Source of the DNA: Alphaproteobacteria bacterium | Lineage (GTDB): Bacteria > Pseudomonadota > Alphaproteobacteria > Micropepsales > Micropepsaceae | Reading direction: 5' to 3' | DNA: 64,000 nucleotides | Assembly: GCA_019241645.1 (NCBI GenBank) | Contig: JAFAWQ010000039.1 | Location: 62,001 to 126,000 of the forward strand | Part shown: in pieces, positions 1-8,106 of the stretch | Position numbering within the stretch: the stretch's first letter is position 1 | How the letters are laid out: every line of letters begins with the position of its first letter | Notes under the pieces: model-generated | Database searches by the model: none | What the model saw: only the letters and a program-made list of their open reading frames with translations | What the model was told of the DNA's origin: nothing | Made by a program: the position numbers and the translations under genes

Positions 1-480
1 CGCCTGATCATGCCGGAGTGGAGCGATGGTTGGCAGTACCTTCTGCTCCGCGGCGAGGCCTACGAGGTACCGGAATTCGATCTGACCCCCGAGATCGGCA
101 GCACGCAATCGCCGCTTTCGGTGGAACGGCTGGGGCCAACGGCAGCCATTACCAGGCTGGCGGACGAGCTTTCGCTGATCATCGGCCCCTACGCAAAGCT
201 TGCCGTTACGCGCGCCGGTGACCGGACGCAAAGCTATGATCAGCTTTGCCGGGAAGTGGCGCTGGAGATCGAAGACGGGCAGCGCCGGCAAGTCTTTCTC
301 GAGCGCATGATGCAAGTTCATCTGCGTGTTTGGCGCCCGGGCACGATGGTCGCAGCGCGCCGAAACGCCAGCGGGCAATTGGCGTCGGAGCCATCCTTGC
401 GCGCCAGCGGCGAGGTGACCCTGCTTGCTTTCCCCGCAGGGCTTTTGGACCGCTCCTCGATACGCGCCGCCGCGGAGTAG
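1..480 (+). CDS. C-terminal part of an unidentified protein (truncated by window edge)
   Basis: The frame is open from base 1, so the ATG at 10 is probably internal and the gene starts outside the window. About 159 residues are visible. The segment GPYAKLAVTRAGDRTQSYD, followed by a helix ending in RRQVFLERM, resembles a small helical domain found at the C-terminus of some bacterial serine/threonine kinase-like proteins. I recall that resemblance by eye only. No catalytic residues are visible in this part. The gene is convergent with the next one, whose stop is 7 bp away. Function unknown. Confidence 0.6.
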   Translation, partial: RLIMPEWSDGWQYLLLRGEAYEVPEFDLTPEIGSTQSPLSVERLGPTAAITRLADELSLIIGPYAKLAVTRAGDRTQSYDQLCREVALEIEDGQRRQVFLERMMQVHLRVWRPGTMVAARRNASGQLASEPSLRASGEVTLLAFPAGLLDRSSIRAAAE

Positions 481-486
481 ACGGCG

Positions 487-831
487 TCAGTGCGGCGCGC
501 GATGAAGGATCTGTTCGCGCAGGCCGGTTTCGTAGCCAAGTCCGAGGGCCGTCAGAACAATGCGATGCGGCCAATCTCCGCGCGCCAACCCTTTGCGCTC
601 GAGGGCGTGCCAGACCTTCTCGTTGTAAAGCCCTGTCATGTCTCTTGCGGAGACGACTGCATCGCCCAGATGCAAATGGTCGCCGTGCGCCTGTGGAAAT
701 CGCTCGACCGTGATTTCACCGGGTGCGGGACCGTTGGCTGCGCATTCGCGAAGCTGGGCAAGCGCCTGAAGAATTGCCAGGGAGCGTAGTTGAAGCGGGT
801 TGAGCTTCAACGGATTTTGCTTTGGCGGCAT
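487..831 (-). CDS. Conserved hypothetical protein, 114 aa
   Basis: A small soluble protein with no signal peptide or membrane segment. The N-terminus is basic (MPPKQNPLKLNPLQLRSL) and is followed by predicted helices, possibly a winged-helix-like fold. Two His residues fall in a short loop (AHGDHLHLGD). I do not recognise a named family. It is convergent with the truncated gene at the window start and lies 76 bp downstream of the 463-aa hypothetical gene on the same strand, so the two may share a transcript. The longer plus-strand ORF at 800 is a shadow of the 463-aa gene. Confidence 0.6.
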   Translation of the reverse strand: MPPKQNPLKLNPLQLRSLAILQALAQLRECAANGPAPGEITVERFPQAHGDHLHLGDAVVSARDMTGLYNEKVWHALERKGLARGDWPHRIVLTALGLGYETGLREQILHRAPH

Positions 832-907
832 GCGTCATTCCCGAGACAAATTTACGCGGCTCCGCGCGTGCTTTCGCATCGAGTGGAATAAGAAGCAATC
901 CGGAGGA

Positions 908-2299
908 TCAGGCCGCCAGGGTCTGGGCCGCGGCAGCCCCCCTTCGCTGGCGCAACGCTTCGCTCTCGTCGAGGCTGAAAAGGATGGTGGTCAGCTCTGT
1001 CGCGATGGCGGCGTACTGCTCGGCGTTCTGGCGCTGGTCGTCGTCCGCATAGCGCAACTCACGCACGATGGCTTCGTTGTAACGGCGAAGCGCGGCCGCG
1101 ATTTCCTGATCGGCGCGCAGGAGCGACGCCGCGAAGGAGCCGGCACTTGCCAGGCTGCGCGAGCCGGCCAGAAGGCGCGCATAGCAAAGCGCGCGATCGC
1201 ACTTCTCGAGGTCGGGCGCATTGAACATTTCCGGCACGTCGGACTGATCCACCTGCATCGGCAGGGCCGAGAGAATTTGCGATGGCGCGTCTTCCATGAA
1301 ACGGTCCATGGCTTCGGCCACGGCGGCGCAATCCTTCATCAGCCGTTCGCTCCAGAGCCCGTCGCGCCGCATTTCGACTTCCTTGACGACACCCTTGCAA
1401 AGCGTTGTGAAGCCGTGGAGATGGCCGACCAGAACGTCGGCATTGAAGTGTTCGGGGGCCGCCTCGAGAAGCGCGGCGACATGCGCTTCCAGCGCGCCGA
1501 ACAGGATTTCGCCAACCAGGCCAAGGTCGTCGCCGTGATCGGCGGACTCGTCTGGAGACTGCGTCGCGCCGAGCGGGAGGCGCAAAGCCTCCCAGGGAAA
1601 TTCCAGACGCTTCATCACCACCAGTGGCAGGTATGGCGCTGCCTCGGGCAGCCGTTTCAGCAGCGATTCGTAACTCTCCCGGAATGCATGAATCACATCG
1701 TCCGTGAGCGCGGGAATGCGGTTCGGCAATTGATCCTGCAAGGTGCAGAAATCGGCCGCGGCATAGAGCAATAGCCCCATTTCGCGCGCGTCTTCCATGA
1801 CTTCGTCGCCGCCAAGCGCCTGCCGCGCCTGCCTGCGCCCGCCCTCGCTGCCCAGCTTGTTGCGCAGAGCCTCGGCCGTAAGCCGCCAGAAATCGGCAAC
1901 CTGCTGATCGACATCCTCATCGCCCAGGCCGAGCGCCGCGGTTTTTACCGCGAGCGCGAACGCCATCGATTGCTCGGGGACAACATCGCGCGCCAGCCAG
2001 TTCCAGACAGGATTGATCGAGGACCGTGCGATCCGCCCTTTCTGCTTGCGCGCCCGGACATGGTTGGTGAGCAAATCCTCGAAAGGTCGGGCGAACACGC
2101 GCATCGGCGTGTTGGTGCGCCTGGCCTGATCGGCCTCGCGCAAGGCCGGACGGAGGCTGTCCAGGATAAGTTCGTGCGGCAGCACCTTGCCGTTGTTCAT
2201 GCGGTCCACTTCCACGGCCTGGGCCACCCGGCCGGCGAGGCCTGAGGGTAGCGAACCGAGAAAGGCCTTCAGCAAATCTGTCTTGTCCCGTGACGCCAT
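908..2299 (-). CDS. Conserved hypothetical protein, 463 aa, helical
   Basis: A large, mostly helical cytoplasmic protein with no signal peptide and no clear membrane span. The start ATG has a GAGGG ribosome-binding site 5 bases upstream. The N-terminus (MASRDKTDLLKAFLGSLP) is amphipathic. The middle contains the conserved-looking block NPVWNWLARDVVPEQ. I recognise it only as a conserved alphaproteobacterial hypothetical. There is no enzymatic motif I can name. A 324-aa plus-strand ORF antiparallel to it is a high-GC shadow. Confidence 0.7.
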   Translation of the reverse strand: MASRDKTDLLKAFLGSLPSGLAGRVAQAVEVDRMNNGKVLPHELILDSLRPALREADQARRTNTPMRVFARPFEDLLTNHVRARKQKGRIARSSINPVWNWLARDVVPEQSMAFALAVKTAALGLGDEDVDQQVADFWRLTAEALRNKLGSEGGRRQARQALGGDEVMEDAREMGLLLYAAADFCTLQDQLPNRIPALTDDVIHAFRESYESLLKRLPEAAPYLPLVVMKRLEFPWEALRLPLGATQSPDESADHGDDLGLVGEILFGALEAHVAALLEAAPEHFNADVLVGHLHGFTTLCKGVVKEVEMRRDGLWSERLMKDCAAVAEAMDRFMEDAPSQILSALPMQVDQSDVPEMFNAPDLEKCDRALCYARLLAGSRSLASAGSFAASLLRADQEIAAALRRYNEAIVRELRYADDDQRQNAEQYAAIATELTTILFSLDESEALRQRRGAAAAQTLAA

Positions 2300-2416
2300 G
2301 GAAACCCTCGCGCACGCGGCCGCACAGCCGCTCCGGCCCGGAGATTAGGGGAGGCGTGGTTAAGGCAGTGTTTCCGTGATTTGAATCGGGACGCTCACCG
2401 CCGGATCGCTTGGCGG

Positions 2417-3832
2417 TCATGCCGCGCGGGGCAGGCGCAGGATCGCGCGGAGGCCGCCGCTTGAGCTTTCGGCCAGTTCCAGCGAGCCGCCGTAAAGCCC
2501 GGCGATATCGCGCACGATGGCGAGGCCGAAGCCGGAGCCGGGCACGCTTTCATCCAGCCGCTCGCCCCGTGCGCCGACGCGAGCGCGTTCTTCCGGCTCG
2601 AGGCCGGGTCCGTCGTCATCCACGCAGAGCGAAAGCTCGCCATCGGGCAGGCGCACCGCCGTCGCCTGCACCGTCGTTTCCGCCCACTTGCAGGCGTTGT
2701 CCATCAGATTGCCGGCCATTTCCTCGAGGTCCTGGCGGTCGCCGCGAAAGAACAAATCCGCCGGGCATGTCACCGCAATCGAAAGGCCGCGCCCCGAATG
2801 GATGCGGGCAAGCGTGCGGGAAAGATCGTCCAGCACCGGCTTCACGGCGGCGCGGCTGCCCAGCAGATCGGCGGCGCCGGCCGCTCGGGCGCGCGCCAGA
2901 TAATGATCGATCTGCCGGCGCATAGTGCCGACGCGCGCCGAAACGATGCCGGCCAGCGGCCCTTGCTGCGCCGAGGCTTCGCTCGCCAGCACCGACAGCG
3001 GCGTTTTCAGCGAATGCGCGAGATTGGATACCTGGGTGCGTGCGCGATCCACCACTTCAGCGTTGTGCGCGATCAGGCTGTTCAGCTCCCGCACCAGCGG
3101 CGCGATCTCGGCCGGGAAGCGTCCTTCGAGCCGCGAAGCTTCGCCGTCGCGCACGCGCGCAAGTCCGCTGCTTAATCGCCGCAGCGGCAGCAAGCCAATG
3201 CGCACCTGCAGAAAGATGGCCGCGATCAATCCCAGGCCGAAAATCGCGAACGACCAGAACAGCATGGTGTTGAAGCCCGCCACTTCGTCCTGCACTTCCT
3301 GCATCTTGCCCGCGACCAGGAAGGTGTAGCTGCGCGTGTCGTCGCGCTGCGGCGTGGCGGTGATGGGAAACTCGATGCGCCGCGCAGCTACACGAAGTGG
3401 CGTGTCTTCCGGGCCGACGCCGTGACCCCAGGCGATGCCGTTGCGCATGCGAAAGTCGGTGAGACGGATCGCCTTGTCCCACAGCGAGCGCGAGATGCGA
3501 ATGTCGCCTTTGGGCTGCTCCGGCACGATCTGCCAGTACCAGCCGGAATAGACGCGTTCGAAACGCGGATCGGAAAACCGCTCGCGCAGCGAGACGCGGC
3601 CGTTCGAATCCGGCTCCGCTGCGGCGATCAACCCGTCAAGATCGAACTGAAGGCGCGAGTCGAAATCGCTCTCCACCGAGGCGCGAAAGATCCCGGAAAG
3701 CAGGAGGCCGCCCGCGACCAGCGCCAGCAGAGTCCAAACGGCGGCCGCCGCGATCAGGCGGCCGGAGAGGGAATCAAGCCTTGGCCACAGATTCGGCGCG
3801 AAGCGCGTCCGGAGATTCGAGAGAATAGCCAA
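2417..3832 (-). CDS. Sensor histidine kinase of a PhoQ/OmpR-type two-component system
   Basis: Membrane sensor kinase of 471 aa. A first membrane span (about residues 25-48) and a second (about 190-212) bracket a periplasmic sensor domain. HAMP, HisKA and HATPase domains follow. The phospho-acceptor His is in LAHSLKTPLSVL. The N box is GNLMDNACKWAE, the G1 box DDDGPGLEPEE and the G2 box GSGFGLAIV. It is the last gene of an operon with the PepSY protein and the response regulator, and the annotated start overlaps the regulator's end by 59 bp. It probably autophosphorylates and passes phosphate to that regulator. The signal is unknown; the operon layout suggests envelope or cation stress, as in PhoPQ-like systems. 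Confidence 0.92.
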   Translation of the reverse strand: MAILSNLRTRFAPNLWPRLDSLSGRLIAAAAVWTLLALVAGGLLLSGIFRASVESDFDSRLQFDLDGLIAAAEPDSNGRVSLRERFSDPRFERVYSGWYWQIVPEQPKGDIRISRSLWDKAIRLTDFRMRNGIAWGHGVGPEDTPLRVAARRIEFPITATPQRDDTRSYTFLVAGKMQEVQDEVAGFNTMLFWSFAIFGLGLIAAIFLQVRIGLLPLRRLSSGLARVRDGEASRLEGRFPAEIAPLVRELNSLIAHNAEVVDRARTQVSNLAHSLKTPLSVLASEASAQQGPLAGIVSARVGTMRRQIDHYLARARAAGAADLLGSRAAVKPVLDDLSRTLARIHSGRGLSIAVTCPADLFFRGDRQDLEEMAGNLMDNACKWAETTVQATAVRLPDGELSLCVDDDGPGLEPEERARVGARGERLDESVPGSGFGLAIVRDIAGLYGGSLELAESSSGGLRAILRLPRAA

Positions 3833-4466
3833 GGCCGCGCACCGTCTGGATCAGGTTGGGATCGAGCTTCTTCCGCAGGCGTCCGACAAACACCTCTATC
3901 GTATTCGAGTCGCGGTCGAAATCCTGGTCGTAAAGATGCTCGACCAGTTCGGTGCGCGACACCACGCGGCCGCGATGATGCGCAAGATAGGCGAGCAGCC
4001 GGTATTCCAGCGAGGTGAGCTTGACCGGATTGCCGTCGAAGGTGACGCGCGAGGAGCGCGTGTCGATACGCAAGGCGCCAATCTCGATCTCCGAGGTGGC
4101 GAGCCCCGCGGCGCGGCGCAGAAGCGCGCGAACCCGCGCCAGCAGCTCTTCGGTATAGAACGGCTTGGCGAGGTAATCGTCCGCGCCTGCATCGAAGCCG
4201 GCAACCTTGTCGCTCCAGCGGTCGCGCGCGGTAAGAATGAGCACGGGCATCTTGCGGCCAGCCTTGCGCCATTGCTCGAGCACACGCACGCCATCCATTT
4301 TAGGAAGGCCGAGATCGAGGATCACGACATCGTATGGCTCGGTATCGCCGAGGAAATGGCCTTCCTCGCCATCGGCCGCGGCATCGACCACATAGCCCGC
4401 ATCGCTCAGCGCCTGCTTCAGCAGACGTTGAAGATCCTTGTCGTCCTCGACCAGCAAGACTCGCAT
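3774..4466 (-). CDS. OmpR/PhoP-family response regulator
   Basis: A 230-aa two-domain regulator. The receiver domain has the acidic pocket EDD (7-9), phospho-acceptor Asp51 in VILDLGLPKMDG, Thr79 and Lys101 (LAKPF). The C-terminal half is a winged-helix Trans_reg_C DNA-binding domain ending with a typical RGLGY motif. Its ATG directly abuts the TAG stop of the PepSY gene, and its 3' end overlaps the sensor kinase, so the three genes are translationally coupled. It should act as a phosphorylation-dependent transcription factor for its partner kinase. Confidence 0.95.
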   Translation of the reverse strand: MRVLLVEDDKDLQRLLKQALSDAGYVVDAAADGEEGHFLGDTEPYDVVILDLGLPKMDGVRVLEQWRKAGRKMPVLILTARDRWSDKVAGFDAGADDYLAKPFYTEELLARVRALLRRAAGLATSEIEIGALRIDTRSSRVTFDGNPVKLTSLEYRLLAYLAHHRGRVVSRTELVEHLYDQDFDRDSNTIEVFVGRLRKKLDPNLIQTVRGLGYSLESPDALRAESVAKA

Positions 4467-4925
4467 CTATCTGCCCCTCGGCCTGTGGTGGCCTCCCCGG
4501 CCCAACCCGAAATGTCCGCCACGCCATTCACGCCACGGACGGTACGGATGAAAGTAACGCGGCGGCGGCCCGTCCGGCATTCCGACCACGGGCGGATAGA
4601 ACCCGCGCGGGTAAGGACCATAGCCGCCCCAGCCGTGATTGACGCCAAGAATCCTGCCGGTGCGGGCATCGGCATCGAGCCAGACCACCCGGCCATCCGG
4701 CGTCAGCCATTTGATCCGATAGTGCAGTCGCCCGGTAGGATCGGCAAATGGGCCATCCACGTCCGAGAAAACGCCCGGATGCGTGCTGCGAATGTGCGGC
4801 AGGATGCGATCGAGCGGCATGGCGCCGCGCGCACCCTGAGGGTGCACGTAACGCCCTTGCGCCGCTGCCGGAGAAACTGCCAGCAGGAGCGCCGAGATTG
4901 CGCAAATCAAAAGCCGCCAGCACAT
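4467..4925 (-). CDS. Exported PepSY-domain protein, first gene of the two-component operon
   Basis: A 152-aa protein with a cleavable signal peptide (ending near SPAAAQG). A PepSY-like domain follows (about residues 37-95: LDRILPHIRSTHPG ... YRIKWLTPDGRVV ... DARTGRILG). The tail is low-complexity, rich in Gly, Pro, His and Arg. PepSY proteins are often co-transcribed with PhoPQ-like systems in alphaproteobacteria and are thought to act in the periplasm as inhibitors or sensors. Here that role is inferred from synteny. The His/Arg-rich tail could bind metal or polyanions; that is speculation. Confidence 0.8.
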   Translation of the reverse strand: MCWRLLICAISALLLAVSPAAAQGRYVHPQGARGAMPLDRILPHIRSTHPGVFSDVDGPFADPTGRLHYRIKWLTPDGRVVWLDADARTGRILGVNHGWGGYGPYPRGFYPPVVGMPDGPPPRYFHPYRPWREWRGGHFGLGRGGHHRPRGR

Positions 4926-5122
4926 GGCAATTACCTAAGCTCCCGGCGATGAACCCGCGATGAATGCTGCTTCCAGAGACGGTTCAGCAGCCGCACAACA
5001 ATTTAGGGACGAATTTGCGGGATCAAGACGAGACGCATCGATTTTACGGTTGGATCGTTCTTGAGGCGGACGCGCGTTTCGCGGCAAGCCCCTCCACGCG
5101 GGGCGCGCGCACCGTCGTCAAG

Positions 5123-5163
5123 CGAGAGCCCGCGGGACCGGAAGGTCTCGCGGGTTTCTCTCT
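5123..5163 (-). terminator. Hairpin downstream of the HAF repeat gene, likely terminator
   Basis: Arms GAGAGCCCGCGGGACC and GGTCTCGCGGGTTTCTCTC pair around a GGAA loop, 25 bp past the HAF gene stop. The T-rich side is better on the plus strand, so direction is uncertain and it may work both ways. It closely resembles the hairpin at 6818-6853. Confidence 0.5.
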
Positions 5164-5187
5164 TGCCGTGAGAGCCGCGACCTCGCG

Positions 5188-6234
5188 CTATGGCGACCGA
5201 ATGAAGCCGTGAAATATGTTGGCCCCATCCTTGTAGTATCCCACGACGTGTTTTTCCCCGTTGATGCCCGCCGCGAAAGTACCCTGACCCGAACCGAAAC
5301 CGGCCCCGGGTGCTTCGAAAGTGGTGATCTTTCCCTGACCCGAGCGCAGAAATCCTATCGTATGGAAACGCGAGTCTTGCGCGATCCCGATGACAGTGGA
5401 GGTGCCATTATTTTGTGCGGTTAGATCCTGACCAAACGTATCGGCTCTCTCAGATGTCTTGAATGTTGTCACGTTTCCACCACTCTCGCGCAAAAATGCT
5501 CCGGTAGACACTCGCCTTTCATCGTATCCTGTGATCCGCCCGGCATTGTCGATGGACTTCGGATAAGTGGCGGTAGATTTCGGCGCGTCGAAAACCTCGA
5601 AAGTGCCGTCTGGATTCCGTAGGAAACCATGAGATGTGAAGCCGTCGTACCAGCTTCCCGTGACAACGCCAAACTTGTTGATGCCCGTCGGTTGGGTGAA
5701 AACCGCACTTGGAACATCGAAGGTAGTTATGGAACCATCCGGCTGCCGCACAAAGCCGTGAGTTTCTGAATTGCTATACTGTCCCAGGATCGCTCCGTTT
5801 ATGTTGATGCCGATCAGATTGGTATCGATTGCCTGCTTCAACTCGATCGTGGTGATAGCTCCGTCGGCAGTGCGCAAGAAGCCGCGCGCGTGGCCACCAC
5901 GATGGGTGTAGTAGGTCCCGACGATGCTGCCAACGCCGTTGATGGCTTGCGGATAAGTCTGAACGGAGCCGGCCGGATCAAACGAGACAATCGATCCGCT
6001 CGGCTGACGGACGAAGCCATGATAAGTGTCCGTCGATGATTTATGATAGTAGCCGGTTACGACTCCGCCGGCATTGATAGACATGGCCAGAGTATCTGAT
6101 GCGCCGGGCACATCGAATTCAACATAGGACTCGCCGAATGCCGCGCCGCTCAAGCCAGTAGCGCAGACAGCAAGAATAAACGAAAGCGCGAACACACGCC
6201 GTAAGGCGGCTGGCCAATAACTCGCGGCAACCAT
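5188..6234 (-). CDS. Secreted HAF-type extracellular repeat protein
   Basis: A 348-aa exported protein with a signal peptide (residues 1 to about 34). About six repeats of roughly 45 residues follow, each built on a GF-R-x4-G-x-hydrophobic-T-T-F-D-x-P pattern and then IN-x2-G-x-ITGYY. This is the HAF family of extracellular repeats, expected to form a beta-propeller-like or solenoid structure. The start has GGAG six bases upstream. No enzymatic motif is visible; the role may be adhesion or matrix, which is inference. A second HAF-like protein is encoded at 49971-51029. Confidence 0.8.
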   Translation of the reverse strand: MVAASYWPAALRRVFALSFILAVCATGLSGAAFGESYVEFDVPGASDTLAMSINAGGVVTGYYHKSSTDTYHGFVRQPSGSIVSFDPAGSVQTYPQAINGVGSIVGTYYTHRGGHARGFLRTADGAITTIELKQAIDTNLIGININGAILGQYSNSETHGFVRQPDGSITTFDVPSAVFTQPTGINKFGVVTGSWYDGFTSHGFLRNPDGTFEVFDAPKSTATYPKSIDNAGRITGYDERRVSTGAFLRESGGNVTTFKTSERADTFGQDLTAQNNGTSTVIGIAQDSRFHTIGFLRSGQGKITTFEAPGAGFGSGQGTFAAGINGEKHVVGYYKDGANIFHGFIRSP

Positions 6235-6442
6235 GCAAGTCTCCCCGGAAAATTTTGGCTGACGCTGACTTATACACCTTCTGACGCCCCGCGCCTACGA
6301 TTTCGCGCTTCCGTTCATCTCCGCTTCACGTAGCTGAACGGAGAATTTTTTTTCGCCCCAGAGTCCGTTCAGCACGCGCCTGCCATCTTCCGCGCATCGC
6401 TCGCCCGATGTGGGCCGAGGAAATGGACAAGGAGTGTGGATC

Positions 6443-6754
6443 ATGAAGAGCAAATTCATCGCCGGTGCGATCGGCGCGCTTGCAATGGTGGCGAGCACCG
6501 TTTCCAACGCGGCCGTCATCATCGAGAAGAAGCACAAGGTGATCGTGGCGCCGAACCGCGCCGTCGCGGCGCGTTACATCGATCGCGGCCGCGTGCTGGA
6601 AGTGGTGAAGGCGCGCAACATCCGCGTCGTCGGAGCGCCATACATGTATCGCGGCTACTACGTCGTGAAGTGCGTCAACCGCTATGGCCGCGCGGCGTTC
6701 TGCAAGGTGAATCCGCGGACCGGCGCGTTCATCGGCGTGAGCTTCCGGCTCTGA
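6443..6754 (+). CDS. Small exported protein of unknown function
   Basis: I start the gene at ATG 6443 (MKSKFIAGAIGAL) rather than the tracked 6410, because an AAGGAG site lies 8 bases upstream and a clean signal peptide then begins. The mature part, about 80 residues, is basic. It ends with a short PepSY-like pattern (FCKVNPRTGAFIGVSFRL), reminiscent of the exported PepSY protein at 4467. It stands alone and is followed by a clear terminator hairpin. Function unknown. Confidence 0.75.
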   Translation: MKSKFIAGAIGALAMVASTVSNAAVIIEKKHKVIVAPNRAVAARYIDRGRVLEVVKARNIRVVGAPYMYRGYYVVKCVNRYGRAAFCKVNPRTGAFIGVSFRL

Positions 6755-6817
6755 CGTCTCGTAGCGGAAGCGCCGGCGGTATGCCCCTCCACGTACGGCG
6801 CCGAAGCGAAAAGAGAG

Positions 6818-6853
6818 AACCCGCGGGAGCGAGAGCTTCCGCGGGTTTTCGTT
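6818..6853 (+). terminator. Bidirectional rho-independent terminator
   Basis: The stem AACCCGCGG/CCGCGGGTT with an AGCGAGAGCTT loop is followed by TTCGTTT on the plus strand. The minus-strand reading has CTCTCTTTT. It sits between the convergent small exported gene and the last gene of the GTA-type cluster and can serve both. Confidence 0.75.
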
Positions 6854-7075
6854 TCAAGCCGCGGCGACGGCGCGTTCGAGCGCGGCCCGCAGGCGGGCCA
6901 GATCGGTTTGCATCGGCTCGTGATCGTCGATCCAGCATCCGAAGACGACGAGCAAAATCTCCTGCAGCACAATGCGGATGGGCTTATCGTTGGGCAGCAC
7001 TGTCGCAATCGCGTCCATCGCAGCGTCGAAATAGTCGATCCGCTTTACGGCAGAGTTTCCCATGGCCTGTCCCAT
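6854..7075 (-). CDS. Small hypothetical protein at the 3' end of the phage cluster
   Basis: A 73-aa helical protein with a hydrophobic, possibly membrane-associated stretch (RIVLQEILLVVFGCWI). It lies 6 bp downstream of the holin-like gene on the same strand and ends at the terminator hairpin. A second in-frame ATG (residue 5) is also possible. Its position in the lysis end of the cluster makes it a possible accessory of holin or endolysin. I recognise no family. Confidence 0.45.
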   Translation of the reverse strand: MGQAMGNSAVKRIDYFDAAMDAIATVLPNDKPIRIVLQEILLVVFGCWIDDHEPMQTDLARLRAALERAVAAA

Positions 7076-7081
7076 TCCGCT

Positions 7082-7531
7082 TCAGATCTTGCCAAGGGAT
7101 TGTGCCAGCACCGGCATCGCGGGGGCGCGCGCGCCCGTTGTGCCGAACGCTGAAGGCGGCGGCACCGGGAGGTAGGCCAGGGCCTTCAGTTCGAGCGCAT
7201 CGAGATCGAGAGCGAAGGCACGCATGGCATCCGGCGCATGGTTGAGCGCGTAACGCGCGGCGAACGCGGCGATTTCGTTCCGCACCGTGATTTGCGCATG
7301 CAGCTTCTCTGCGCCTTCAATGCTTTGCATCGCCACGGCGACTCCGTTGGCGAGCGCGGTGTTGAGATCGTCCGCCGCTTTGGTTTCCAGCGCCGCTCCG
7401 ACAAAAGGCGGCGCATATTTGTGCAGCAGCCAGGTGAACCAGGCGGCGATGAACGTCGCCACGCCTCCCAGCAGTGTCAGGATGGCGTCGTTGGCGATAC
7501 GGTAGACGGGCGAGATATCTATGACGTGCAT
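7082..7531 (-). CDS. Holin-like phage membrane protein
   Basis: Starting at ATG 7531 (MHVIDISPVYR) there is an AGGAG site 6 bases upstream; the tracked 7645 start runs into the M15 peptidase gene. The 149-aa product has one strong membrane span near the N-terminus (AILTLLGGVATFIAAWFTWLL). A soluble helical domain with alternating charged residues follows, as in LLH-type phage holins. It lies next to a peptidase, so this pair is the likely lysis module of the cluster. Exact holin class is inferred. Confidence 0.65.
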   Translation of the reverse strand: MHVIDISPVYRIANDAILTLLGGVATFIAAWFTWLLHKYAPPFVGAALETKAADDLNTALANGVAVAMQSIEGAEKLHAQITVRNEIAAFAARYALNHAPDAMRAFALDLDALELKALAYLPVPPPSAFGTTGARAPAMPVLAQSLGKI

Positions 7532-7550
7532 GAAGCGCTCCTGTTGGTTG

Positions 7551-8006
7551 CTATGTGCTGATGTCTGGGGTTGCCGGAGGAAACAGTCCGGCCCAGAGCC
7601 GGCGGCTCTCCGGCCCATACGTCCATAACGCCGCGTGATGCGCATCCACCGGATGGGTGTCGCAATGCAGCGCGTGGCGCATCAGGCCGAAGCGGAGAAA
7701 TCCCGCCTCGCGCGCGGCGTTCAATAACGGGCGGCGCGCATGCGGCCCCAATGCGATGTCGAAGGCGAGTTGCAGATGAACGGAATGCGCCGCTCCGCCG
7801 ACTTCCGCGTTGTGCCGCGCACAGCGATGGCCGCTCGCCACGGTCACCGGGCCTTCAAGCAGGCGCCGCAATCGCTCCAGCGCATCGAGGGCTTGTGCAT
7901 CGACATGCATTTCGCCGCAGCAGTGGCAGGAAAGCTCGCGCGGCGTGAAATGCGGCCAGCGCGCCGAATCCCATTCGACGCGGGACCAGTGGGCCGTGTG
8001 AATCAT
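7551..8006 (-). CDS. Peptidase M15 family, putative phage endolysin (D-Ala-D-Ala carboxypeptidase-like)
   Basis: The zinc-peptidase blocks are visible. SGHRCARHNAEVGGAAHSV carries the first His region, then HLQLAFDI supplies the second His and the Asp, then LRFGLMRHALHCDTH carries the C-terminal His. I choose GTG-free start ATG 8006 (MIHTAHW), which has GAGG five bases upstream; the tracked ATG at 8108 would overlap the divergent sulfotransferase start. The usual SxHxxGxAxD motif is one residue short here because the Gly is missing (see findings), so activity is uncertain. It would cleave peptidoglycan stem peptides to release particles. Confidence 0.8.
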   Translation of the reverse strand: MIHTAHWSRVEWDSARWPHFTPRELSCHCCGEMHVDAQALDALERLRRLLEGPVTVASGHRCARHNAEVGGAAHSVHLQLAFDIALGPHARRPLLNAAREAGFLRFGLMRHALHCDTHPVDAHHAALWTYGPESRRLWAGLFPPATPDIST

Positions 8007-8106
8007 TCTGTCCTCATCCATGATGCAGCCGCGGCTGCGCCGGCCGCTTGATTTCATCGCTGCGGCTTTGCCGTTAGGCTGGCGCGGCCACAGTTGAGCA
8101 GCGCAC

